Source: JAKACA01 sp049510975 (GTDB lineage Bacteria > Actinomycetota > Acidimicrobiia > Acidimicrobiales > Bog-793). From it: DNA of 64,000 nt. The notes under the pieces were generated by a model. That model was not told where the DNA came from. It made no database searches and was given only the letters and a program-made list of their open reading frames with translations. Of the stretch, positions 16,161-24,230 are shown piece by piece. The position numbers and the translations under genes were made by a program. Position 1 is the stretch's first letter, and the number at the start of each line of letters is the position of its first letter. The stretch spans positions 170,293-234,292 of the forward strand of contig JBEKYM010000003.1 of NCBI GenBank assembly GCA_049510975.1. The letters are read 5' to 3'.

Positions 16161-17686
16161 GCCACCCACCGCCCTCCGATGAGAGCCCGCCGCCCGGCTC
16201 GCAGCTCGAGGGCGGTGGCGGCGGATTCGGCAGGCACAGGCCCTTCGATCTGCTGGAGGTCGGCGAGCGTCCGCGCCACCCGGCGGACGCGATCGAGACC
16301 GCGAGCCGTCAGCGAGCTCTGGGCGACGCGGCGCCTCAGCAGGGCGGTCGCCTTCGCATCGAGCGGCGCCAGCTCGTCCAATCGGTTCGCCGGGATCCTG
16401 GCGTTGCAGGCGATGCCACGGCCACGCGCCATCTCGCGGGCAGTGGCCACCCGGGCCGCCACGACTTCCGACGACTCGCCGGCGTCCGTCGCGAACAAGT
16501 CCTTCGTGGCGAGTCGGTCGACGGCGATGTGGAGGTCGAACCGGTCCAACAGCGGCCCGGAGAGCCGGCGCCGGTACCTGTCGAGCTGCGGCTCGGAGCA
16601 CTCGCACCCGACGTAGGAGCCGCCGTGCCCGCAAGGGCAGGGGTTCATGGCTGCGACGAGCAGGAAGGAGGCCGGGAGGGTCACCGTCGCCCTCGCCCGG
16701 GCGATACGGACGACCCGCTCCTCGAGCGGCTGCCGCAAGGCGTCGAGAACGGCGATCGGGAACTCGGCGAGCTCGTCGAGGAACAGCACACCGTTGGACG
16801 CCAGGCTGATCTCCCCCGGCCGGAGGTAGTACGTGCCGCCCCCGAGCAGCGAGACCGCAGAGGAGGAGTGATGCGGCGCCCGGAACGGCGGCTCGCCGGC
16901 GAGGGTGCGTTCGGGAAGTGGCAGCCCGGCTGACGAGTGGATCCGGCACACCTCGATCACGGCCTCCCGGTCGAGCGGCGGAAGGATCCCGGGCAAGCGC
17001 TGGGCCAACATCGTCTTGCCCGACCCGGGCGGGCCGGACATGAGGATGTGGTGACCGCCGGCGGCAGCTACCTCCAAGGCTCGGCGTCCGACGACCTGGC
17101 CGCGGACCTCGGCGAGGTCAGGAGGCCGGTCGCCACCCCTCGCGCGCCCGGCGCCGGCGCCCTCGGGCAGCTCAGGCCAAGGTGCCCGCCCTTTGAGCAC
17201 GGCGGCCAGCTCTCCGAGCGACCGCGCCGTACGCACGGTCGGGCCGCCGACGAGCAGCGCCTCGTACACGCCGTTCCACGGGACGACGACGGCGTCGGTC
17301 TCGATGGCGGCGACGACCGGCAGTACGCCGGGCACCGATCGGAGGGTGCCGTCGAGACCGAGCTCGCCGACGAAGCCGCAGCCCGTCACGGCCGACTGCG
17401 CGACCTCGCCGCCGGCGACGAGGAGACCCACGGCAATCGCGAGGTCGAGCCCGGCGCCGGCCTTTCGTATGCCGGAGGGCGCCAGGTTCACCGTCACCCG
17501 GCGCATGGGCCAGGGCAGGCCGCTCGACAACAGGGCGGCCCGCACGCGGTCGCGGGCCTCCCGGCAGGCGGCGTCGGGCAGCCCGACGATCGTGAAGCCG
17601 GGCAGACCGTCGGAGACGTGCACCTCGACGAGGACCTTGCGGCCCTGGACTCCGAGCAGGGTGGCAGATGGGATGGCGGCGAGCAT
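16157..17686 (-). CDS. comM: Mg-chelatase-like ATPase ComM (YifB family)
   Basis: AAA+ ATPase; ComM is a hexameric helicase that helps integrate transforming DNA. An N-terminal Lon-type S16-like domain (about residues 1-170, GFTIVGLPDAACREARDRVR) precedes Walker A GPPGSGKTMLA. Then come FRAPHHSSS, Walker B VLFLDELAEF and the zinc-like MNPCPCG. The C-terminal domain (about residues 400-509) is complete at 509 residues. ATG 17686 has GGAGGGAG upstream. It is the first gene of a two-gene operon with dprA. A minus-strand TTGACA lies at 17795-17800, about 110 bases upstream, but no convincing -10 follows. Confidence 0.93.
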   Translation of the reverse strand: MLAAIPSATLLGVQGRKVLVEVHVSDGLPGFTIVGLPDAACREARDRVRAALLSSGLPWPMRRVTVNLAPSGIRKAGAGLDLAIAVGLLVAGGEVAQSAVTGCGFVGELGLDGTLRSVPGVLPVVAAIETDAVVVPWNGVYEALLVGGPTVRTARSLGELAAVLKGRAPWPELPEGAGAGRARGGDRPPDLAEVRGQVVGRRALEVAAAGGHHILMSGPPGSGKTMLAQRLPGILPPLDREAVIEVCRIHSSAGLPLPERTLAGEPPFRAPHHSSSAVSLLGGGTYYLRPGEISLASNGVLFLDELAEFPIAVLDALRQPLEERVVRIARARATVTLPASFLLVAAMNPCPCGHGGSYVGCECSEPQLDRYRRRLSGPLLDRFDLHIAVDRLATKDLFATDAGESSEVVAARVATAREMARGRGIACNARIPANRLDELAPLDAKATALLRRRVAQSSLTARGLDRVRRVARTLADLQQIEGPVPAESAATALELRAGRRALIGGRWVA

Positions 17687-17839
17687 GGGGATGACTCCCT
17701 CCGGGCGTGGGGGTGCTCTCGGGAGGGTGCGCGAGTGCCCCAGCAACCGGGGACCGTGACCGCTCGATCTCCGTCGCACCCTAGGAGGAGGTTGTGTCAA
17801 CGCCGTGGCCTGGGCGGATCGCGCCCACGGCCGGTCGAA

Positions 17840-19006
17840 TCAGCCGGAGACGCCGGTCCGAGCCCCGATCTCGTGCAGCCAGGCGACTACGGCGCCCTCG
17901 TGCTTGGCGAGCGCAGCATCGAGCGGGGTGTTGCCATCCCAGGGCGCCTGCCAATCTCGGTCGGCCCCCTTCCCGAGCAAGTACTCGGCGACACCCCGTC
18001 GCCCGGCCCGGCAGGCATTCCAGAACGCCAAGGACAGATCGTCGGCATCGGGCGGCGGGTCGGCCTCGACGAACGAGCGCACGAGGTCGATCTCGCCGAA
18101 CGCTGCGGCGTGGGACAGCCCGATCTTGGCGCCCCGCTCCCACAGCCGCTTGGCGGCAGCCCATTGCCCATAGCCGATGGCCGATTGGATCGGGGCGCCT
18201 CCGCCGATGGAGGAGCCCGGGTGCTCGATGTCGGCGCCGGCATCGAGCAGAGCGTCGATGAGGTCGATGTCGTCGTTGCTGGCTGCCCAATGGAGTGCGG
18301 TTTCGTGGTGCCAGGAGTCGCGAACGTGGGCGTTCAGGTCGGCCCCGGCAGCCGCCAGGACGCGAACGACCCCAGTTGGATTGGGACGATGACCCGGCGC
18401 ATTGGCGAAGTGATGCAGCGGCGTGCAGGAGTTGGTCCAGCTCGAGGCGAGACCGGGATCCTCCTCCAGCAGTCCGGTGAGGGCAGGGACGTCACCTTGC
18501 TTGACGGCGCGCATCAAACGGAGGGCGATCGCGTCGACCGGAGCAGGCGCGGCAGGCGTCGCGCTCGTCGGCGGCGACGTCCCGGCCGAGGCAGGGGCCG
18601 TGCCGTGCGGCAGCGGGGAACCGAACAGCAGGAGGTTGCCGTCCGGATCGATGTGGGCGAACTGGCGCATCTTGTAGTCCGTGTCGCGGACGGGACGATC
18701 CTGCCCGACGCCTGCGGCATCGAATTCTGCCTTCAAGGCGTCCGCATCCTCGACGCCGATGAACACCCACGTGGCTGTGCGGGCCGGATCGTGATCCCGC
18801 TTGACGGCAAAATGCAGCTCGATCCCGTCCCGAGTCGCGATGGCGAACTCGACGCCTGGTTCGGTCTCGGCGTCGGCCGGCCAGATACTGAACCCGAGAC
18901 GCCGGTAGTGCTCGACCGCGCGAGCCATCTCAGTGACGGGCATGCCCGGAGCCACGCTCAGCAGCCTCCCGACGGGCACTGCAAAGGTCCGTTGCACGTC
19001 CACCAC
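17840..19006 (-). CDS. VOC (glyoxalase-like) domain fused to ankyrin repeats
   Basis: A 388-residue two-domain protein. Residues about 15-130 form one VOC/glyoxalase-bleomycin resistance module (PVTEMARAVEHYRRLGFSIW, FIGVEDADALKAEF, ending AHIDPDGNLLLFG). After a Ser/Thr/Pro/Ala linker, residues about 155-385 hold ankyrin-type repeats, seen in TPLHHFAN, TALHWAASND, IDALLDAGADI, VRVLAAAGADLNAHV and NTPLDAALAKHEGAVVAWL. Start GTG 19006 has AGGA six bases upstream. The VOC part may bind a small molecule and the ankyrin part a protein partner, but this is inference. No signal peptide is seen. The combination is unusual in my knowledge. Confidence 0.8.
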   Translation of the reverse strand: MVDVQRTFAVPVGRLLSVAPGMPVTEMARAVEHYRRLGFSIWPADAETEPGVEFAIATRDGIELHFAVKRDHDPARTATWVFIGVEDADALKAEFDAAGVGQDRPVRDTDYKMRQFAHIDPDGNLLLFGSPLPHGTAPASAGTSPPTSATPAAPAPVDAIALRLMRAVKQGDVPALTGLLEEDPGLASSWTNSCTPLHHFANAPGHRPNPTGVVRVLAAAGADLNAHVRDSWHHETALHWAASNDDIDLIDALLDAGADIEHPGSSIGGGAPIQSAIGYGQWAAAKRLWERGAKIGLSHAAAFGEIDLVRSFVEADPPPDADDLSLAFWNACRAGRRGVAEYLLGKGADRDWQAPWDGNTPLDAALAKHEGAVVAWLHEIGARTGVSG

Positions 19007-19068
19007 GTTCCGTCCTGCCTTTCAGGTACTTGTCGGTCAGGTAGCACGTCGAGAGCCGAGGGCGGTGC

Positions 19069-20250
19069 TCACTCGTGCTCGACGAGGATCCCGGCCGAAG
19101 AAGCCCCGACCGCCGTGCAGGCACTCGTCGACGGGCACGAGACGCCGACCAAGCCCGCTCCCGACGCCGGACTCGGAGTTGCCTGCAGCACCCACGACTT
19201 CCCGACCCAGAGCTCTGCCAGCGTTCTGCCAGTTCCTCCGACGACCGTGCAGTGGGTCACCGAAGCACAGGCGACACCCGCCAGCCAGCTGCCAGCGGCG
19301 CCGACTCCGGCGGGCTTCGGCGTGGCTTGCACGCCCCAGCCGATGCCGTTCCAGCGCTCGACGAGTGCAGTCTCCGGTCGGGCACCGAATTCGTAACCGG
19401 CAGCGGTGCACTCCGACACCGATGGGCACGAGACCGCGAGCAGCCGGTTGTGCGTCGAGGCAGGCCGGGGCGTTGCCTGCACGGTCCAGACCTTCCCGTT
19501 CCATCGCTCGGCAAAGGTTCCGCCGAGCTCGTCGCCGAAGGCACCGACGGCGGTGCAGCGCAACGCAGAAGGGCACGAGACCCCGTAGAGGACGTTGGAT
19601 CCGCCCGGCGGGTCGGGCGTGTCCTCGGTGCCCCAGCTCGTGCCGTTCCATCGCTCGACGAGGGCCACGAGCGTGTTGGAAGCGTTGTGGTAGTAGCCGA
19701 CGGCCATGCATTCGGAGGCGTCCGGACACGAGACGGCCCTCAAGTCGGGATTGGCCCAGCCGCTGAGTGGGTTCACCAAGTTCGGCGTCGTCTCGATCGA
19801 CCAGCTCGTGCCGTCCCAGCGCTCGGCGAGTGTCTGCACTTCGGGTTTCTGGAACTCCTGGTACGGGGCGGCGTCGTTGCCGACCGCGATGCACTCGGTC
19901 GTCGTCGGGCACGACACACCCGCCAAGATGTTGGAGATCTGGCTGGGAACGTTCGGAGTCGTCTGGATGGCCCAGCTCGATCCGTTCCAGTGCTCGGCCA
20001 AGGTGGCCGTCCCGGTACTGGTCCCCTGATCGCCGACGGCGGTGCACGCGGTCGGCGACGGGCACGACACGGCCAGCACCGCACCACCCTGCGCCGGCGG
20101 CGACGTTGCCTGGACCACCCAGCCGGCGGCGCTGGCCCGAACCGCTGACCCGGCGGTCAACAGGACGAGCACGGACACGAGTCCGAGCAGCCCACGACGG
20201 CGATACAGGTCAAGGGTGTCGATGGCTGAGCGTAACGCCGGCAGGCGCAC
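19069..20250 (-). CDS. exported protein with seven SCP-C-AVG repeats, possibly a beta-propeller
   Basis: A basic region (LYRRRGLL) followed by a hydrophobic stretch and an AVRASAAGW cleavage-like site indicates a signal peptide. The mature part consists of about seven units of 45-55 residues. Each has a VSCPS-x3-C-x-AVG strand pair with two cysteines (probably a disulfide), and most also have an ERWNG-x2-W-x4-TP segment. Seven blades would suit a beta-propeller, by inference. The function is unknown; secreted binding or adhesion is possible. The start is uncertain: GTG 20250 gives the shortest good signal peptide but has no clear Shine-Dalgarno. Longer readings would run into the divergent 51-residue gene. 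Confidence 0.7.
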   Translation of the reverse strand: MRLPALRSAIDTLDLYRRRGLLGLVSVLVLLTAGSAVRASAAGWVVQATSPPAQGGAVLAVSCPSPTACTAVGDQGTSTGTATLAEHWNGSSWAIQTTPNVPSQISNILAGVSCPTTTECIAVGNDAAPYQEFQKPEVQTLAERWDGTSWSIETTPNLVNPLSGWANPDLRAVSCPDASECMAVGYYHNASNTLVALVERWNGTSWGTEDTPDPPGGSNVLYGVSCPSALRCTAVGAFGDELGGTFAERWNGKVWTVQATPRPASTHNRLLAVSCPSVSECTAAGYEFGARPETALVERWNGIGWGVQATPKPAGVGAAGSWLAGVACASVTHCTVVGGTGRTLAELWVGKSWVLQATPSPASGAGLVGVSCPSTSACTAVGASSAGILVEHE

Positions 20251-20344
20251 TTGAGGAGGGCAGAGAGGCCGTATGGCCCTACCGCCTCGCGCCGGAGAGG
20301 CCCAAGCTCTCAAGAGGTAGCGACACCGATAGGAGGCCTGACCG

Positions 20345-20500
20345 ATGGCCGTGTTCATACTTCTGCCGTTGCTGGCCCTGCTCGGTGTGATTCTCCTCGC
20401 ACCCCTGATGCTGCCAGGCGCTCTGGTGGTGCTCGTGGTTCTCGGAGTGACCGAGCTCGTCCGGCGTCACCACGCCCACCGGGCCATTCCCTCACACTGA
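20345..20500 (+). CDS. 51-residue membrane protein
   Basis: Short reading frame with AGGAGG eight bases before ATG 20345, a strong ribosome binding site. The product starts MAVFILLPLLALLGVILLAP and continues with a second hydrophobic run (LPGALVVLVVLGVTELV), then a basic His/Arg tail RRHHAHRAIPSH. Two short membrane helices or a hairpin are likely. It is divergent from the seven-repeat exported protein. I do not recognise a family. The nearby composition and the strong Shine-Dalgarno argue that it is translated, but comparative data would be needed. Confidence 0.55.
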   Translation: MAVFILLPLLALLGVILLAPLMLPGALVVLVVLGVTELVRRHHAHRAIPSH

Positions 20501-20535
20501 ACCCCGCCGGGCCCGAGGCCACGTTCGCCCGAGCG

Positions 20536-21408
20536 CTATTCGAACGCGTCCAGCCCGATGGGGTTGACCCTGGGAAACCCGCCCGACGCCACGACCGCCC
20601 GCGAGAGCGGCCGCAGCAGCTCGATCAGCTTCGAGGTGTCCTCCGCGCCGATCTCGATGTACGGCTGGGCCGCCAGTCGGTTCGTGTCAGCCTCGATGCC
20701 ATTTCGCAGATCGGCGCCGGCGGCCGTGGCGACACCGCCGGCGAGCAGCCCGCGATCCTCCAGGCGCAGTTCCGCCGCCGCCCACTCTGCCTCTGACCAG
20801 TTCCGGCTCACCCGGAGGACTTCGGCGGGCACGACGCCGGATGCCGCATGGAGGACAAGGGCTTCGCAGCCGTCCAGATCGGCGGTCGTGAGGCAGGCGA
20901 TGTGCCCGTCGCCCCGGTGCTCGCGCAAGACCGCCAACCGCTGCCAGAGCGCTGCGAGCCGATCTTCTGGCAGGCGCACGACTTGATTGGCGGCGGCGAG
21001 GGGACGGCCGACGCACTCACAGGCTTCGGCGGCTCGCTCCGCCAGCGGCAGCGCTGCCGCGGCCACCTCGTCGGCCTCCTCGCCGGCAGCCCGCCGAAGT
21101 GCCTTCGCCACGGCGGATGCACGCGCATCGAGCAGCGAGTCGATGGAAGCCAGCGCCCAGGCGTCGGGGATCGCCCGCTCCACCCTCGAGCGGTGGAAGT
21201 TGTAGAACGTCGCCAGCACGACGTTGGCCGGCACGGGACCGAGCGGCGCTGAGCGAAAGGCGAAGTAGCCCATCCACCAGCCTTTCAAGCCCACAGCCTC
21301 CGCTGCCGTGCGCGACTCCTCGGCGAAGTAGGTGGTGGCGTGAACCGGCTCGAAGACTCGCCAACAACGGTTGGCCAAGGCGGTGAAATCGGTATCGGAC
21401 TCGGGCAT
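20536..21408 (-). CDS. SCO6745-like conserved actinobacterial protein
   Basis: A 290-residue protein matching, from memory, the SCO6745/SalK-like group of actinobacteria. Recognisable parts are the N-terminal RVFEPVHATTYFAEESRTAAEAVGL split by FEPVHA, then KGWWMGYFAFRSAPLGPV, and a C-terminal RDWSEAEWAAA-like region (NWSEAEWAAAELRLEDRGLL) that looks like a winged-helix module. Its biochemical role is not established. It lies directly downstream of the crotonase gene on the same strand with a five-base gap and is probably co-transcribed. Confidence 0.7.
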   Translation of the reverse strand: MPESDTDFTALANRCWRVFEPVHATTYFAEESRTAAEAVGLKGWWMGYFAFRSAPLGPVPANVVLATFYNFHRSRVERAIPDAWALASIDSLLDARASAVAKALRRAAGEEADEVAAAALPLAERAAEACECVGRPLAAANQVVRLPEDRLAALWQRLAVLREHRGDGHIACLTTADLDGCEALVLHAASGVVPAEVLRVSRNWSEAEWAAAELRLEDRGLLAGGVATAAGADLRNGIEADTNRLAAQPYIEIGAEDTSKLIELLRPLSRAVVASGGFPRVNPIGLDAFE

Positions 21409-21413
21409 GGTCG

Positions 21414-22184
21414 TTACCTTCCGACGAATTTGGCGGGACGCTTCTCGAGGAACGCCTGGCGTGCCTCTCGGCCATCCTCGGAGACCCCGTTGACTGCCTG
21501 TGCGGCGCCCTCCCGCTCGATGGCCTCGGCCAACGACATCGACGTCCAGTCGTCGAGGAGCGCCTTGGTGGACGACAACGCCAGCGGGGGGCCGGCGGCG
21601 AGCCGGGCAGCCCAGTCCGCCACGAAGTCATCGAGCTCGGCCACCGGGACGACCCGGTTCACGAGGCCGATGCGCTCGGCTTCGGCGGCGTCGATGATGT
21701 CGGCGAAGAAGGCCAGTTCCTTGGCCTTCTGCAAGCCGACGCGCCGCGGCAGCAGCCAGGAGCCGCCGAAGTCGATGGACAGCCCCCGCCGGGCGAAGAT
21801 CTGGGAGAAACGGGCACGGTCGCTCGCCACGAGCAGATCGCACCCGAGGGCGAGGTTGCAGCCCGCACCGACGGCGACGCCGTCCACTTTGGCGATGACC
21901 GGTTTCGGGATGGCGTGCAGCGCGAGGGCCGCCTGGCCGATCATGCGCATCCGCACGAGCGGGTGGACCGAACCGGCCTCGGGGTCGCCGAGATCGGCGC
22001 CGGCACAGAAGTCTCCCCCTGCCCCGCTCACGACGACGACGCGATCTTCGTCGTTGGCGGCGGCCTGGCGGAACACGTCCGTGAGCTCTCGCCACATCGG
22101 TCCATTGGCGGCGTTCTTCTTCTCGGGGCGGTTCAGCATGACCGAGAGGACGCCATCCGAACGGTCCGTCACGAGGGTCTCCAC
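21414..22184 (-). CDS. enoyl-CoA hydratase/isomerase (crotonase)
   Basis: Crotonase-fold enzyme of 256 residues acting on an acyl-CoA in the cytoplasm. LNRPEKKNAAN and the oxyanion-hole segments SGAGGDFCAGADL and VDGVAVGAGCNLALGCD are present. ARRGLSIDFGGSWLLPRRVG resembles the PaaG-like isomerase type, with an Asp in the active-site position. The C-terminal EDGREARQAFLEKRPAKFVG is the usual end of the family. The start is GTG 22184, with TATGTT six bases upstream and no Shine-Dalgarno. The substrate cannot be told. Confidence 0.92.
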   Translation of the reverse strand: METLVTDRSDGVLSVMLNRPEKKNAANGPMWRELTDVFRQAAANDEDRVVVVSGAGGDFCAGADLGDPEAGSVHPLVRMRMIGQAALALHAIPKPVIAKVDGVAVGAGCNLALGCDLLVASDRARFSQIFARRGLSIDFGGSWLLPRRVGLQKAKELAFFADIIDAAEAERIGLVNRVVPVAELDDFVADWAARLAAGPPLALSSTKALLDDWTSMSLAEAIEREGAAQAVNGVSEDGREARQAFLEKRPAKFVGR

Positions 22185-22207
22185 GGAAGCAACATAATTC
22201 AGCCCTC
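22185..22207. promoter_or_regulatory. divergent candidate promoters with overlapping -10 elements
   Basis: On the minus strand TATGTT (complement of 22191-22196) ends six bases before GTG 22184. On the plus strand CATAAT (22193-22198) ends nine bases before GTG 22208. The two hexamers overlap, so the two directions could exclude each other. Confidence 0.4.
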
Positions 22208-22594
22208 GTGGTACCGCCCCGCAAACGCCGCCAACGCCCCCGCCGCCCTCCCGGAACCCACTCCGCTGACGCCTCCAACCGCCCGGCCGCCCGCCGGCCC
22301 GGGGCTCCCCTCGATGACAGCAGTGGAGCGAACCGAGAGGGCGAGGCTCGCAGCCCGAACCCGCCCGCGAACCGGTCCATGCCCTTCATCGACGATCCGC
22401 TCACCGGCACAACCGCGGAGCTCCGACGTGTCCAGCCCTTCGAAGCACGCAAGCAGTACGTGTGCCCGGGCTGCAACCAGGAGATCCGGCGAGGAACGGG
22501 CCACTTCGTCGTCGTCCCGCTGTCTGCTCCCGATCTCCGGCGCCACTGGCACGGTCCCTGCCTCGAGCGAGGGCGTCGACACGGGCTCTCGTGA
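22208..22594 (+). CDS. conserved actinobacterial zinc-ribbon-like protein
   Basis: A 128-residue protein with a very basic start (MVPPRKRRQRPRRPPG) and a C-terminal zinc-ribbon-like part: YVCPGCNQEIRRGTGH, then RRHWHGPCLERG. The pattern Cys-x2-Cys ... His-Trp-His ... Cys is shared, from memory, by small actinobacterial proteins often labelled ATP/GTP-binding without support. This start matches their basic N-terminus, so GTG 22208 is preferred over ATG 22379. A nucleic-acid-binding role is possible given the charge. The gene is short, Arg/Pro-rich and divergent from the crotonase gene. Confidence 0.6.
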   Translation: MVPPRKRRQRPRRPPGTHSADASNRPAARRPGAPLDDSSGANREGEARSPNPPANRSMPFIDDPLTGTTAELRRVQPFEARKQYVCPGCNQEIRRGTGHFVVVPLSAPDLRRHWHGPCLERGRRHGLS

Positions 22595-22676
22595 GGGGCC
22601 ATGAGCAGGGGCGCTGGCTTGAGCGCTGCCCGCCTGGTAAGGAACGCCCCGCTCTGGGCGTTACCCTGGTAGGGAA

Positions 22677-23549
22677 GTGATGACCATGTGGAGCGCTGCT
22701 CCGATCCTTGCTGCGAGCAAGGCCACCCTGACCTCAGGTCAACTGGATGAGCTCTGGGTGGCTGCCGTCGCCTCTGGCGTCCTCGCCTACGGCTTTGCCG
22801 TCTACAGCAGGCGAGTGACCGGCGCCTACCCCTGGAGGTGGCCTCCGCTCGTCTGGGGGATCCTCGGCGTGCTCATCCCAGGTTTCAGCTTGCTGCTCGA
22901 AGCACTTGCGCGCCTGACGACGCGGTCCGCACCGCCGGCAGCCCAGCCGTTCGGCTCGCGGAACTACTTCGGAGCCGACGCCCCCGCCGGCGGACCAGAA
23001 TCGGCGGAGCCGTCCGGACCCAGCAGCGGCTGGCCGCCGCCGCCGGAGCCGGGCACCCACTGGGAGCCTCCCGCGGGCGCCGTGAGCTACCCCCCGCCCA
23101 TCGAGTCGAGCGAGCCGACCGCGCCGGGCCAGCCATGGCAGGCGCCGGCCCACTGGCAGCCTCCCGCCGCGCCCAGCCAGTGGCAGCCGCCGCAACCGGG
23201 CCCGCAGCCCGACTCGCCCCCGCCGGCGGCACCTGCCTGGCCCCCACCGCTCGGCCCAGAGGCGTTCCAGCCGGCGCAGGGCCAGCCGGCGCAGGGCCAG
23301 CCGCAACCGTGGCAGCCGTCGCCGGCCCACGCCTACCCGCCGGCGGCCCAGAGCGGCATTCCCGGCCCCGATGGCTGGGTCCCGCCACTGCCGTACGTAC
23401 CCGCTCAGACGCCGGCGCCCTTGTTCGGCTGGTACCCGGACCCGACCGGGCGCCACGAGCAGCGCTACTGGGACGGCAAGCACTGGTCGGATCGGGTGTC
23501 GGACAACTCGGTCCGCAGCGACGACCCCCTCCACCCCGCTCAGGACTGA
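22677..23549 (+). CDS. proline-rich membrane protein with DUF2510 domain
   Basis: The N-terminus has two hydrophobic segments (about residues 21-43 and 55-78, PLVWGILGVLIPGFSLLLEA). It is followed by a long Pro/Gln/Ala/Trp-rich low-complexity region (about residues 85-245) and a C-terminal DUF2510 module (GWYPDPTGRHEQRYWDG, then KHWSDRVSDN). DUF2510 is a short WYPDP module at the ends of actinobacterial membrane proteins and is of unknown function. GTG 22677 and ATG 22680 are adjacent; AGGGA lies just upstream. The Pro-rich part may span the cell-wall layer or form a flexible cytoplasmic tail, depending on topology. Confidence 0.75.
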   Translation: MMTMWSAAPILAASKATLTSGQLDELWVAAVASGVLAYGFAVYSRRVTGAYPWRWPPLVWGILGVLIPGFSLLLEALARLTTRSAPPAAQPFGSRNYFGADAPAGGPESAEPSGPSSGWPPPPEPGTHWEPPAGAVSYPPPIESSEPTAPGQPWQAPAHWQPPAAPSQWQPPQPGPQPDSPPPAAPAWPPPLGPEAFQPAQGQPAQGQPQPWQPSPAHAYPPAAQSGIPGPDGWVPPLPYVPAQTPAPLFGWYPDPTGRHEQRYWDGKHWSDRVSDNSVRSDDPLHPAQD

Positions 23550-23551
23550 GC

Positions 23552-23899
23552 TCAGAACGCTTCGGTGATCACCTCGACGCTCTCGCCGAGGACGCAAGCG
23601 ACATCGAAACGGATCGAGCTCGGCCGAGGCGACGCCACGGTGGCGAGGTAGGTGGCAGCGAGCCGCCGCACCCGGCGTTGCTTGGCGGGAGTGACGGCCT
23701 CCGCCGGCGTACCGAAACGAGTCGTCGCCCGCGTCTTCACCTCGCAGAACACGATCTCTCGTCCCTGGCGCACGACGAGATCGATCTCGCCGGCAGCGAC
23801 GCGCCAGTTGCGGGCCACGACGGCATAGCCGCGCTCCTCGTACCAGCGGGCTGCGAGCGCCTCGCCTTTGCCCCCGAGCGCCTGGCGGCTGCTCGGCAC
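23552..23899 (-). CDS. yraN: YraN family (UPF0102) nuclease-like protein
   Basis: A 115-residue PD-(D/E)xK nuclease-fold protein. GKGEALAARWYEERGY opens the family. The nuclease-type residues are in AAGEIDLVVRQG (E and D) and FCEVKTRA (E-x-K). The C-terminal SIRFDVACVLG is also typical. The biological role of YraN is unsettled. In many actinobacteria it follows rplS, lepB, rnhB and DUF2469; here it comes right after DUF2469 with a four-base gap. Confidence 0.92.
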   Translation of the reverse strand: MPSSRQALGGKGEALAARWYEERGYAVVARNWRVAAGEIDLVVRQGREIVFCEVKTRATTRFGTPAEAVTPAKQRRVRRLAATYLATVASPRPSSIRFDVACVLGESVEVITEAF

Positions 23900-23903
23900 G
23901 GCC

Positions 23904-24200
23904 TCAGGCGTCCGTCTCGGGCAGCGCCTCCACGTTCACGTCCTTGTAGGTGACCACTCGGACCGACGACACGAAACGGGCGGGACGGTACATGTCCCAC
24001 ACCCAGGCGTCCCCGAGCTCGACCTCGAAATAGGTGGTGCCGGCGCCCGCCCGCGGCGTCACCGTCACGTCGTTGGCCAGGTAGAAGCGCCGCTCGGTCT
24101 CGACCACGTACTTGAACATGGGGAGCACGGCTCGATACTCCTGGTACAGGGCGAGCTCGACTTCGGCCTCGAACTGGTCGAGATCCTCTTCAGCACTCAT
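23904..24200 (-). CDS. DUF2469 family protein
   Basis: A 98-residue acidic actinobacterial protein. The diagnostic opening is EDLDQFEAEVELALYQEYR, followed by FKYVVETERRFYLANDV and YFEVELGDAWVWDMYRPARF. The function is unknown, but the family is conserved across actinobacteria beside rplS and yraN, as here. It is the penultimate gene of the long minus-strand block. Confidence 0.93.
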   Translation of the reverse strand: MSAEEDLDQFEAEVELALYQEYRAVLPMFKYVVETERRFYLANDVTVTPRAGAGTTYFEVELGDAWVWDMYRPARFVSSVRVVTYKDVNVEALPETDA

Positions 24201-24230
24201 CGCACTCCTCGGGCCTGAGCAACAAGCAGA

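Noticed and set aside
16937..19396. 819-codon plus-strand frame
   Set aside because: Antisense to comM and the VOC-ankyrin gene, both of which show real domains.
19069..20250. Regularly spaced repeats that might suggest a CRISPR array
   Set aside because: Similarity is at the protein level with variable codons and unit lengths of about 140-170 bases, inside one reading frame. There are no identical short repeats with spacers.
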